Below, piece by piece: positions 18,015 through 27,200 of a stretch of DNA of 64,000 bases. The position numbers were made by a program, and so were the translations under genes. Source of the stretch: Rothia uropygialis (lineage in GTDB: Bacteria > Actinomycetota > Actinomycetes > Actinomycetales > Micrococcaceae); the NCBI RefSeq assembly GCF_004137765.1, contig NZ_NOIS01000001.1, positions 558,001-622,000 on the forward strand. The letters are read 5' to 3'. The notes beneath the pieces were generated by a model, which was not told the origin of the DNA, did no database searches, and saw only the letters and a program-made list of their open reading frames with translations. Each line of letters starts with the position of its first letter. Positions within the stretch are counted from its first letter, which is position 1.

Positions 18015-19807
18015 AAACCGCAGCCGAATTGCTGATCCCGGGGGAACCGCCTAGCCCCGACCAGATCCTCGAGGGCCTCGACCCCGAGCAGCGAGAGGTC
18101 GCCACGAGCCTGCAAGGGCCAGTGTGCGTGTTGGCAGGAGCCGGGACGGGCAAGACCCGGGCGATCACCCATCGGATCGCATACGGAATTGCTTCCGGCG
18201 CGTACGTGGGACAGCGTGTCCTCGCCCTGACCTTCACCTCACGTGCAGCCAATGAAATGCGGAATCGGCTTCGTTCCTTGGGTGCAGCAGGGGTGCAGAC
18301 TCGCACTTTCCACGCCGCAGCGTTGCGCCAACTCCAATATTTCTGGCCCCAAGCCGTCGGAGGGACCCCGCCTCAGCTCATTTCGGGCAAGGCGCGATTC
18401 ATCTCCGAAGTTGCATCTCGCCTTCGATTCAGCACGGATCGCGCGATCATTCGGGATCTGGCCGCAGAGATCGAATGGGCAAAAGTCTCGATGCTCACGC
18501 CGGATACGTTGGAAGAGCACCTGGGACATAGGGAACTGCCCACAGGATTTACCCCGTTGAGCATGGCCCGGATCATGCGCGGCTATGAGGATCTCAAAAC
18601 CGAGCGGAATGCTATCGACTTCGAAGACGTTCTCCTCGCCACGATCGCCATCCTCGAGGAAGATCCGGCGGTCGCCGCAGCGGTGCGACAGCAGTACCGC
18701 CACTTCGTCGTGGACGAATACCAGGACGTCTCTCCACTCCAGCAACGCCTGCTTGACTGCTGGCTCGGTGGTCGTGACGAACTGTGCGTCGTCGGAGACG
18801 CTTCGCAGACCATTTACTCCTTCACGGGCGCGACGTCGCGGCACCTGTTGGAATTTCCACGCCGTCATCCCGAGGGCAAAGTCATCAAACTCGTGCGGGA
18901 TTATCGGTCCACTCCACAAGTGGTGACCCTGGCCAATCGATTGCTCACGGCCCGCAAACCCTCGCGGGACTCGACCCCCGGGGCATGGGCGCCACCCTTG
19001 GAATTGCGTGCCCAGCGACCCAGCGGACCCGATGTGGAATGGTTCGAATACGCTGATGACGAGCAAGAAGCCGCTGGTATCGCCGAGGACATATCGGACT
19101 TGGTGTCCAAGGACGGCATCGACCCTGCCGAGATTGCGGTCCTCTTCCGGACCAATGGACAGTCTCAGGCGATCGAACAGGCGCTCACGGATGCTGGCGT
19201 CGGCTACCAATTGCGAGGCACCGAGAAGTTCTTCAACCGGCCTGAGGTCAAACAGGCCATCCTCCAGATTCGCTCGTCAGCGAGAGCCGCCGCCGATGAG
19301 CCCGCCCCGCAGCTCGTCAGGGACTGCCTGGCATCGCTCGGGTATCGCGACAAGCCACCGGCCAGTACCGGTTCTGTGCGCTCGAAATGGGAGTCCTTGG
19401 CCGCCTTGGTCTCCTTGGCCGACAGGCTCGCCAAGGCTCATGAGGAAAAGACAGGCTCGGGCGAATCGACATTCACCATGTCGATGCTGGTCGACGATCT
19501 GACACGACGTGTTGCCCATCAGGACGCGCCAGTCATGAGCGGTGTGACGCTCGCGTCCTTGCACTCAGCCAAAGGCCTTGAATGGGATGCCGTGTTCCTG
19601 TGCGGCCTGAGCGAAGGCCTCATGCCGATCAGCTTCGCCGAAACGGGTGACGAAATTGATGAGGAACGCAGGCTGCTGTATGTGGGGGTCACCCGCGCTC
19701 GCGAGCGGTTGACCCTGTCGTGGTCGCTCTCCCGCACGCCCGGGGGTCGAGCTCATCGAAAGCGCTCCCGTTTCCTCGATGGCATAGCGCCGAGAACACA
19801 GTCCTGA
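18011..19807 (+). CDS. uvrD2: UvrD2-type ATP-dependent DNA helicase, HRDC-less
   Basis: Superfamily I 3'-5' helicase. Motifs in order: LAGAGTGKTRAITHRI (Walker A, about residues 41-50), TFTSRAANEMRNR, VVDEYQDVSPLQQ (about 233), GDASQTIYSFTGA, VRDYRST, TLASLHSAKGLEWDAVFL and YVGVTRARERL (about 557). Mycobacterial UvrD2 continues into a tetracysteine linker and an HRDC domain; here the protein ends at residue 598 right after the motor. An ATG/GTG start is absent: TTG 18029 has no ribosome site in range, whereas CTG 18011 overlaps the nudC stop (CTGA) and sits 10 bases after GAGGAGG (17994-18000), so I prefer CTG. It is likely co-transcribed with nudC. Confidence 0.87.
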   Translation: MKTAAELLIPGEPPSPDQILEGLDPEQREVATSLQGPVCVLAGAGTGKTRAITHRIAYGIASGAYVGQRVLALTFTSRAANEMRNRLRSLGAAGVQTRTFHAAALRQLQYFWPQAVGGTPPQLISGKARFISEVASRLRFSTDRAIIRDLAAEIEWAKVSMLTPDTLEEHLGHRELPTGFTPLSMARIMRGYEDLKTERNAIDFEDVLLATIAILEEDPAVAAAVRQQYRHFVVDEYQDVSPLQQRLLDCWLGGRDELCVVGDASQTIYSFTGATSRHLLEFPRRHPEGKVIKLVRDYRSTPQVVTLANRLLTARKPSRDSTPGAWAPPLELRAQRPSGPDVEWFEYADDEQEAAGIAEDISDLVSKDGIDPAEIAVLFRTNGQSQAIEQALTDAGVGYQLRGTEKFFNRPEVKQAILQIRSSARAAADEPAPQLVRDCLASLGYRDKPPASTGSVRSKWESLAALVSLADRLAKAHEEKTGSGESTFTMSMLVDDLTRRVAHQDAPVMSGVTLASLHSAKGLEWDAVFLCGLSEGLMPISFAETGDEIDEERRLLYVGVTRARERLTLSWSLSRTPGGRAHRKRSRFLDGIAPRTQS

Positions 19808-20553
19808 ACCTCCCGGTCGGCTCCGAGCGAGCAGACGCAATCAGGCCAGACGCTTTGGTCCTCGTCCGGCCCCCGACGCCCGGATGCGACCGTGTCCATG
19901 AGCCGCAATAGCTGTGTGGGTGACAATCCGGTTTCGCACCCGGTGGAGTCCTTTGCGGTGCCAGCCGCAAGAATACAATCCGGGCACCGGCGACGAGCCC
20001 ATGTCGTCGTATTGCAAGGCAGTACCTCTCCGTGCTCGTCTCGACGAAGCTGCAAACAGGGGACGTCCGGTGCCACCGGGAGGTCCCAATCGGTTTCCTG
20101 ATCAGGCCAGCACGTGTGGACGATAACGTCCGGGTGAACGACGAGTTCACCCAGCCAAGGATTCGGCGGGCCCCACCGGTCGTGCCCCGGATACAAGGCC
20201 TCGATATATCGGTCTTCGGGCCGATAGCCGCCGCTGACCAGAACCTCGGGCACATGTGTCGCCAAAGTCCACGTGAGGCACCGTACGCGGGGCCGTCCGC
20301 GGTGGAAAGGTCGATAGCTGCTCGACAGTGTGTCGACGGCGTCCACCGTCGAGCGATCGCACAGCATGGGAAATGCAGCCGAAGCCCGCACGTAATGCGA
20401 TACTGCGTCAGCCACCGGCCCCGGAATCCCGATGAACAGGGGCCGAGGCAGGCTCGTCCGAGTCGATTTCGCGGTAGGCACGGATGTGGTCCTCGACGGG
20501 CTCGCACTGTGAAAACGCTCTTCGGCGGAGCGGAGAACACGGAAGTCGGTCAT
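19753..20553 (-). CDS. Unrecognised Cys-rich protein
   Basis: 266-residue reading frame that I do not recognise. It begins MTDFRVLRSAEERFHS; an N-terminal Ser/Thr-rich stretch leads to LFIGIPGPVADAVSHYVRAS, then a Trp/Pro-rich middle (HDRWGPPNPWLGE, CWPDQETDWDLP) and a Cys-rich C-terminus (PCLQ, PCNT, RRCPDC, GCETG, WPDCVC, DCV). Eleven Cys in all suggest zinc or Fe-S binding. The open frame extends to 20604, but ATG 20553 gives the better start. Codon choice (ATG ACC GAC TTC CGT) looks coding, and no better frame exists on the other strand before 20677. Its 3' end overlaps the end of uvrD2 by 55 bases. Function unknown. Confidence 0.6.
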   Translation of the reverse strand: MTDFRVLRSAEERFHSASPSRTTSVPTAKSTRTSLPRPLFIGIPGPVADAVSHYVRASAAFPMLCDRSTVDAVDTLSSSYRPFHRGRPRVRCLTWTLATHVPEVLVSGGYRPEDRYIEALYPGHDRWGPPNPWLGELVVHPDVIVHTCWPDQETDWDLPVAPDVPCLQLRRDEHGEVLPCNTTTWARRRCPDCILAAGTAKDSTGCETGLSPTQLLRLMDTVASGRRGPDEDQSVWPDCVCSLGADREVQDCVLGAMPSRKRERFR

Positions 20554-20663
20554 GCCCCTACTCTGCCTGGTCTCTCGGCCGGCAACCGGGTAATCCACAG
20601 GCAACCGGTGCGGTACCGATTCACTGCGAGGGTGCGTCCGTGGCCGTATTTGCTCCGCGCCGG

Positions 20664-20669
20664 TAAACT
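20664..20669 (+). promoter_or_regulatory. -10 element, probably leaderless YgjP-like gene
   Basis: TAAACT followed by 7 bases and the ATG at 20677. No ribosome site lies between. Confidence 0.5.
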
Positions 20670-20676
20670 TCTGTCG

Positions 20677-21258
20677 ATGCCAGGACTTGCTTCTCGCGAA
20701 CGGCTCGCCGCAACGCGCACACGACCAGAGGTCGAGATCAGACGTTCCGCACGACGGCGAAAGACCATTTCCGCCCGCTGGGAAGGGAAAATGATCGTCC
20801 TTCTGGTGCCTGGCACCATGGCGACGCCGGTCGCCCGGGACTACCTCGAACGGTTGCTTCCCAAATTGCTGTCGGAACGATCTGGGGCTCGTGATGACCC
20901 TCGACGAACCGACGCGTATCTGGGGGAGCGGGCATCGGTGATCGCCCGGTCCTATCTCGACGACCGCGTCAAACCGGTGTCCATAGGCTGGGTGACCAAT
21001 CAGAACACGCGGTGGGGCTCAACTACTCCCGCAACCGGCAGGATAAGAATCTCACACCACCTGTGGGGTGCGCCCGAATTCGTTGTGGACTACGTGATCC
21101 ATCACGAGCTCTGTCATCTCGTCGAACCGTCTCACAACAACCATTTCAAAAAGCTCGAGGCTCAATTCCCGTACGTCGAGCTGGCCAAAGCCTTCTTGGA
21201 AGGCATTATTTTCGAAAGACACCGCCTGGACACAGAAAGCTCCGGTCCTTTGGAGTAA
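20677..21258 (+). CDS. YgjP-like (DUF45) metal-dependent hydrolase
   Basis: 193-residue protein of the YgjP/WLM/SprT-like zincin group. The HExxH motif is in VIHHELCHLVEPSHNNHFKKL in two parts: HHELCHL at about residue 141 and the third His in HNNHF at about 155. The upstream segments VEIRRSARRRKTISARWEG and NTRWGST are typical of the family, whose substrate is not settled. The frame is open far upstream, but ATG 20677 gives the family length; TAAACT lies 7 bases before it, suggesting a leaderless message. A strong bidirectional hairpin overlaps its stop and separates it from the converging DUF2342 gene. Confidence 0.88.
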   Translation: MPGLASRERLAATRTRPEVEIRRSARRRKTISARWEGKMIVLLVPGTMATPVARDYLERLLPKLLSERSGARDDPRRTDAYLGERASVIARSYLDDRVKPVSIGWVTNQNTRWGSTTPATGRIRISHHLWGAPEFVVDYVIHHELCHLVEPSHNNHFKKLEAQFPYVELAKAFLEGIIFERHRLDTESSGPLE

Positions 21259-21273
21259 AGGGCCGGAGCTTTC
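21235..21273 (+). terminator. Bidirectional hairpin between YgjP-like and DUF2342 genes
   Basis: A 14-bp stem (21235-21248 with 21260-21273, one G-U pair) with an 11-base loop that contains the YgjP stop codon. It sits between converging genes and can serve both strands. Confidence 0.75.
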
Positions 21274-21304
21274 CGCCTGGGACGACGGATCGTGACGTCG
21301 GTGG

Positions 21305-22711
21305 TTACTGGGCCTGGGGGCCGCGACCGGAATCCTCGGGTCCGTCGGAACCTGACTCCGGATCGTCTTGGCCTTCGTCGTAGCCTCCCGAGAGAAGCTT
21401 CTCCAGAGCGGCGTCCATCTCTTCGTCGGTAGCGTTCAAAAGGTCGCGTGCAGAACCGAAGTTCTCAGGCTGGTCCAGGTCTTCATCGGTGGGCAGATTC
21501 TCTGGGGCGGACCAGAGGGCGTCACGCTTCTCGACGCCGTGCTCTTCCTCGTAGCCCTTCCAGAACTGTGAGGCCTCGCGCAGTCGGCGGGGTCGGAGCT
21601 CCAAACCGATGAGCGATCCGAACGCTTTCTCCGCCGGGCCACCGCCGGCACGACGGCGCCGCAGAGTTTCGGTCAGCGCCGCGGCACTCGGAAGGTTCTT
21701 TGTCGCTTCCGTGCTAACGTGATCCACCCAGCCCTCGACGAGTGCCAGCAACGTTTCCAGCCGTCGCAAGGTCACTTCCTGGTCATCGGTGAGCGTCGGT
21801 TTGAAGATGTCGCCGGACAGCGCGTCCTGAAGGGACTCGGGATTCATAGGGTCCATGTCCCGGGTCGCCTCTTCGATACGGTCCATATCCACGTGGATAC
21901 CACGGGAATATCGCTGGATGAGCTCCATGATGTTCTCACGCAACCAAGGATTGGCGTGGAATAGCCGAATATGGGCCGCCTCGCGAACCGCCAGGAACAG
22001 CATGACTTCCTGCGCGGGCAGGTCAAGGCCTTCGCCGAATTCGGCGATATTCGATGGCAGGAGAGCGGATCGGCCGGGGGCGAGAGGAAGACCGATGTCA
22101 GTTGAGGAGACGACTTCCTTCGACAATTCACCGACTGCTTGGCCCAGCTGCATGGCGAACATCATTCCGCTCATGCCTCCAATCACGGAGGCACCTTGGC
22201 CCAGCATCGACTTCATTTCCTCGGGCATCTGTTGTGTCAAGGCCTCGCTCATCGCCTCGGTCACGGAATTGGCAACCGGCTCCGAGATCTCACGGAATGT
22301 GTCGAAGCAGTTCTCGATCCATTCGTTGCGCGACCATCCTTCGTCGGATAACGAGGCACGGTTGAAATCGATCGCGGGATCGAGCCATAGCTGTGCCAAT
22401 TGGGCGGCATCCTTGACGGCGGACTTCTGGTTGCTGGTGACCGAAGGATCTTTCTCCGCGGAGGCAATGCGACGGGCATGTTCGCGTGCTTGGCCCCAAT
22501 TCGGAGAGCCATCGGAGTTCATCCCGGACATCATCGACTGAATCTGGGAAAACATCCCGGACATCATGGCTGGGTCGACCGGCAGGGCCATCCCTTGCAA
22601 GTCCTCCGGGTTGATGCCTTGACCAGAGGAGAGCTTCCGGAACAACTCCTCGAAAGGGTTGTCCTCGTTGTCGTCGTTCTTGCCGTTGTTGTACGGATTA
22701 TTCGTACTCAT
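21305..22711 (-). CDS. DUF2342 zinc-dependent metalloprotease-like protein
   Basis: 468-residue protein matching the actinobacterial DUF2342 family (Rv3195-like). The N-terminal 40 residues are Asn/Asp-rich, followed by a Met-rich helix, an amphipathic middle (MSEALTQQMPEEMKSML) and the zincin-like segment LAVREAAHIRLFHANPWLREN at about residues 245-265. The first metal His of a classical HExxH is replaced (REAAH), as is usual in this family. It ends in an acidic Gly/Asp-rich tail. The start ATG has GAGGTG 4-5 bases ahead. It is divergent from the PDZ-Lon gene, an association kept in mycobacteria. Proteolytic activity is not established. Confidence 0.85.
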   Translation of the reverse strand: MSTNNPYNNGKNDDNEDNPFEELFRKLSSGQGINPEDLQGMALPVDPAMMSGMFSQIQSMMSGMNSDGSPNWGQAREHARRIASAEKDPSVTSNQKSAVKDAAQLAQLWLDPAIDFNRASLSDEGWSRNEWIENCFDTFREISEPVANSVTEAMSEALTQQMPEEMKSMLGQGASVIGGMSGMMFAMQLGQAVGELSKEVVSSTDIGLPLAPGRSALLPSNIAEFGEGLDLPAQEVMLFLAVREAAHIRLFHANPWLRENIMELIQRYSRGIHVDMDRIEEATRDMDPMNPESLQDALSGDIFKPTLTDDQEVTLRRLETLLALVEGWVDHVSTEATKNLPSAAALTETLRRRRAGGGPAEKAFGSLIGLELRPRRLREASQFWKGYEEEHGVEKRDALWSAPENLPTDEDLDQPENFGSARDLLNATDEEMDAALEKLLSGGYDEGQDDPESGSDGPEDSGRGPQAQ

Positions 22712-22944
22712 GACACCTCGTGGTCGTTGGTTGCCGTGAGGTCGAATGCGCTCACGACATTTCTTCTCTAGACCTCATTAAAGAGCAATGGGACCTAACG
22801 CGTCAGTCCCCACCCTCGATTTTCAGCTCATGGCACATAGGCCGGGCGTCGCGAACAACTCGACGTCGTCCGACCAAGGAGCTGCCCAGTTCAGTGCGTT
22901 AAGATGGCGGGGCAGTTTGCTGACCGATGTAAGAGAGTTCGACG

Positions 22945-24030
22945 ATGCCCCATCTCCAGACCCGATCCCTGCGATCTGGGAGATTCCGTCGACCGCAACT
23001 GGGAACAGTCGCAGGCTTGGCAACACTCGGTCTCGTGGCGGCAGGAGCCCTTCTTCCCCCCGACTTCGTGACGGAAGGCGCGGGACCGACTTTCAATACG
23101 ATCGGTGACTACCAGGGAAAGCAACTCATCTCGATTTCCGGACATCCGACGTACAAGGCCGACGGCGACTTGGATATGACGACGGTTTATGTCGCCGGTG
23201 GCCCTAACGGTGCGACGGGTGCGCTCAATGTCCTGAGCGCTTGGTTCAACAAAGACTCGACGGCACTTCCCGCGGACGCGCTCTACCAGCCAACCATGAC
23301 ACAGCAGCAGGTCAGCTCGCAGAACACGGCGGATATGGCCAATTCGCAATCCTCGGCCCAGGCGGCCGCGGCGAAACACCTCAACCTCGATTACAGCACC
23401 ACGCTTACCGTGCAGGGAGCTACTGATGATGCCGCCGCGAAGCTCGGCAAGGGGGATGTGCTGAAGTCCGTCGACGGAAAACCTCTCAAGACGTACGAGC
23501 AGCTCAAAAAGACTCTTGCCGACGGGAAGGGCGCTCCGATCGAGCTCGGCTATACGAAAGGCGCGGACGGCGAAGAGAAAACCATTCGAGCGACTCCTCA
23601 GAAGGATTCTTCCTCGGGCGAGTACCGCCTTGGTCTATATCTGAAGTCCGACTATGACTTTCCTTTCCATGTCGACTACGGGCTCGATTCCGTGGGCGGC
23701 CCGAGCGCCGGCATGATGTTCACGCTCGGCATCATCGATGAAATGACCGAAGGAAGCATGACGGGCGGAAAGCATTTCGCCGGTACAGGGACCATTGATG
23801 CGGACGGAAAAGTCGGGGCGATCGGCGGAATTCGTCAGAAAATGATCGGAGCCGAGAATTCAGGCGCGAGCACATTCCTGGCCCCGGCGGACAACTGCGA
23901 TGAAGTCGTGGGTCACATTCCGGACGGACTTTCCGTGGTGAAGGTTTCGACGATCGACGACGCCGTCCATGCCGTCGAGAAGGTCGGCAAGGGGGAGGAC
24001 CCTGTTTCGCTGCCGCAATGCACTGGCTAG
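22945..24030 (+). CDS. Membrane-anchored PDZ / Lon-like serine protease (YlbL family)
   Basis: 361-residue secreted or membrane-anchored protease. A signal anchor spans about residues 18-40. A PDZ domain lies around 145-225 (GKGDVLKSVDGKPLKTYEQL) and the Lon-type domain follows, with catalytic Ser in VGGPSAGMM (about 253) and Lys in GGIRQKMIGA (about 298). This is the Ser-Lys dyad of the YlbL/Rv3194c group. Start ATG 22945 follows TAAGAGAG; a TAAGAT -10-like hexamer lies at 22900-22905. Downstream comes UPF0182, the same pair as Rv3194c-Rv3193c, suggesting a shared envelope role, though 186 bases and possible RNA structure separate the two genes here. Confidence 0.9.
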   Translation: MPHLQTRSLRSGRFRRPQLGTVAGLATLGLVAAGALLPPDFVTEGAGPTFNTIGDYQGKQLISISGHPTYKADGDLDMTTVYVAGGPNGATGALNVLSAWFNKDSTALPADALYQPTMTQQQVSSQNTADMANSQSSAQAAAAKHLNLDYSTTLTVQGATDDAAAKLGKGDVLKSVDGKPLKTYEQLKKTLADGKGAPIELGYTKGADGEEKTIRATPQKDSSSGEYRLGLYLKSDYDFPFHVDYGLDSVGGPSAGMMFTLGIIDEMTEGSMTGGKHFAGTGTIDADGKVGAIGGIRQKMIGAENSGASTFLAPADNCDEVVGHIPDGLSVVKVSTIDDAVHAVEKVGKGEDPVSLPQCTG

Positions 24031-24103
24031 GCCGCCGTGGTGTGAGCGAGGATTCCGGACTGTAGTTCAATTCTTCTAGTCACAAGTGGAGTTGCACACA
24101 CAA

Positions 24104-24182
24104 AAAGGGCAAAATGGAAGTTCACGGTTTTCCGGTCGGTGAGATCGGGTCGACCGTGTTGTGAGAACGGCATTCGCCCTTT
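24104..24182 (+). other. Possible structured leader ahead of UPF0182 gene
   Basis: The 186 bases between the PDZ-Lon and UPF0182 genes contain nested complementarity. AAAGGGC at 24104-24110 pairs with GCCCTTT at 24176-24182. Inside, CGGTCG (24133-24138) can pair with CGACCG (24151-24156), while CACGGT (24123-24128) can pair with ACCGTG (24153-24158); the two inner pairings share bases and exclude each other. Such alternatives can occur by chance at this length. Confidence 0.3.
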
Positions 24183-24216
24183 CGCTCATCCACCGCACCG
24201 CTAGTTGAGGATTCCC

Positions 24217-27200
24217 GTGACCACAGGACCATCGACTCCAAGTTCACCCCGCGACAAGTCCGGAGCCACCGGCAAGAAGAAGAAACGCCCTCTTCTGACG
24301 ACGTTCATCATCGTCGTGGCCTTGGTCATTGCTTTCGTTTATATCTCCCAGGTCTATACCGAGGTTCTTTGGTACGACCAACTGGGGTACATCGGGGTCT
24401 TCATCCGCGAGAATCTGATCAAGATCGCAGTATTTGCCGTAGGCGCGCTGCTCATGGGAATCGCCATCTGGCTGAGCCTTCGCACCGCCTGGAACAAGCG
24501 GCCCGTTGAGCGCCCTCAAAGGGTCAGTACCGATGAAGAGAAGTCCGCCGACGGGGAGTCCGTGAGCGATCTGCAGTCCGTGTTCAACCAGAACATGGAG
24601 CGGTATCAGCAGGCGCTCGAGCCGATGCGCCGTGTCCTTATGATCGCTATCCCGGTCGTCTTGGGCTTATTCGGCGGGATGACCATGCTTGCTCAATGGG
24701 ATACCGTGGCGTTGTTCTTTATGCAGGAGCCTTTCGGGGAGAAGGATCCTCAGTTCGGCTTCGACATGTCCTTCTTCATGTTCACGTTGCCTTTCCTCCG
24801 CTTGATCGCGGGATACCTCATCACCATTCTGGTTCTCTCAGGTGTCGGGGCTCTCGTGACTCACTACCTGTACGGTGGCATCGTCGTGCATGAGAAGGGC
24901 ATTACGACCACCAAGGCGCTCAAGGTCCAGATGGGCGTCATCGCGGCAGCTTTGCTCCTGGTTCTCGCGGTGAATTTCTGGTTGGCTCGCTACTCGACGT
25001 TGCTGTCGAACAAGGGCTCCTGGACCGGAGCGCTCTTCACGGATATCAACGCCGTGATGCCGACCAATGCGATTCTCTCCGTGGCCGCGCTGATCGTTGC
25101 GTTGCTCTTCGCATACTCGGCATTCGCCGGACGGTGGCGTTTGCCCCTGATCGGAACCGCGATGTTGCTCGTCGTTTCGCTGGTCGCGGGGGGCCTTTAC
25201 CCGTGGGTCGTGCAGCGTTTCCAGGTGACCCCGACCGAGCAGTCCATGGAGAACCAGTACATCCAGCGGAACATTGACATGACGAGGGACGCGTACGGCC
25301 TCAGTGGCATGCAGATGCAGGATTACGACGCTACGGTCGAAACGGGCAAGGGTGCACTGGACGGGGACACTCCGACCGTGTCGAATATTCGTCTTCTCGA
25401 TCCCAACGTCGTTTCGAATTCGTTTGCACAGCTTCAGCAGTTCAGGCCGTACTACCAGTTCGGAAAGACCCTGGCCGTTGATCGGTACAAAGTTGATGGG
25501 CAGAACGAGGACACCGTCATTTCGGCCCGCGAGTTGAACCCGGACCAGAACCAGGGCTGGTACAACCAGCACGTCGTGTACACGCATGGCTACGGCGTGG
25601 TTGCCGCCTACGGCAATCAGGTTCAGGCGGATGGCAAACCCAAATTCATGCAGGAGGGAATCTCTGCGAAGGGTGTCATCTCCGATGACTACCAGCCACG
25701 TATCTACTTCGGGCAGTCTTCACCGAATTATTCGATCGTGGGCGGGTCCGAAGGCGACCCCAGCCTCGAGTTGGACCGTCCCCAGACCCCCGACGACGAA
25801 GGCTCTGGGGACGCCAAATACACGTACACGGGCAATGGCGGACCGAAGGTCGGAAGCTGGTTCAACCGGCTGGCCTACGCCATCAAGTACCAGTCTTCGG
25901 ACCTCCTGCTCTCCGACGCCGTGCGCTCGGATTCACAGATCCTGTACGATCGCGACCCCGGTGACCGTGTCAAGAAGGTAGCGCCTTATCTCACGGTGGA
26001 CGGCAATCCGTACCCGGCTATCGTCGACAACAAGGTCGTGTGGATGGTCGATGCTTATACGACGTCCAGCAACTATCCGTATTCGACACCGACGTCTCTC
26101 GGTGACGCGACACAGGATTCCCAGACGGAAGCCGGCGGAAGCAAGGCGTTGCCGAATGAGAAGGTCAACTACATTCGCAACTCGGTCAAGGCTACAGTCG
26201 ACGCCTATGACGGTTCGGTCGACCTGTACGCGTGGGACGACCAAGATCCGGTGCTGAAAGCGTGGCAGAAAGTCTTCCCGACAACGGTCAAGTCCTACAA
26301 AGACATGAGCGCGGATTTGATGGATCACGTGCGTTACCCGGAGGACTTGTTCAAGGTTCAGCGAGAGCTGCTCAACAAGTACCACGTGACCGACGCGAAC
26401 AGTTTCTACGCGAGCGACGACGTCTGGCAGACGCCCAAGGATCCCACACAGGAGCAATCGCAGGATCTTCCTCCGTATTACATGTCCTTGCAGATGCCCG
26501 GTGACCAGCGCACCAGGTTCTCCCTGACGAGTTCGTTCATTCCGCAACAATCTGACTCGAACACTCGAAATGTCATGTACGGTTTCGTCTCGGCCAATGG
26601 CGACGCCGGTACCGGCAAGGATGGTGTCAAGGACCCCGACTACGGCAAGCTGAATCTGCTGGAGCTTCCGCGTCAATCGGTGGTTCCGGGCCCGGGGCAG
26701 GCGCAGAACCTGTTCGACTCGGACACGAATGTTTCGACGGAACTCAACTTGCTCCGCCAGGGCGCTTCGCGTGTGGTCAACGGTAACTTGCTCACCCTGC
26801 CAGTAGGCGGCGGCATCCTGTATGTCCAACCGGTTTACGTTCAGTCCAGTGGAGATGCGTCGTATCCGACGTTGCGCCGCGTGCTGGTCGGATTCGGTGA
26901 GAAGGTCGGTTTCGCGCCGACCCTCGACGAAGCCCTCAACAAGTTGTTCGATGGTGATTCGGGAGCGCAGACAGCGAAGGATGCGGGGGTCGACACGTCC
27001 GCGGCCGATCCTGAATCGGGCGGGGACTCCGGGGACGGCAGCTCGAGCGGCGGAGAATCGCCGGACTTGAAGAAGTCCCTCGACGCTGCGAATAAGGCCA
27101 TGAAGGACTCGTCGGAGGCGATGAAGAACGGTGACTGGGCGGCTTACGGTCAGGCTCAGGATCGTTTGAACAAGGCCCTTGACGATGCCCTCAAGGCTGA

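Noticed and set aside
20032-20676. Long plus-strand open frame in front of the YgjP-like gene
   Set aside because: It is antisense to the Cys-rich protein, has an Arg/His/Pro-rich shadow composition, and the family N-terminus starts at 20677.
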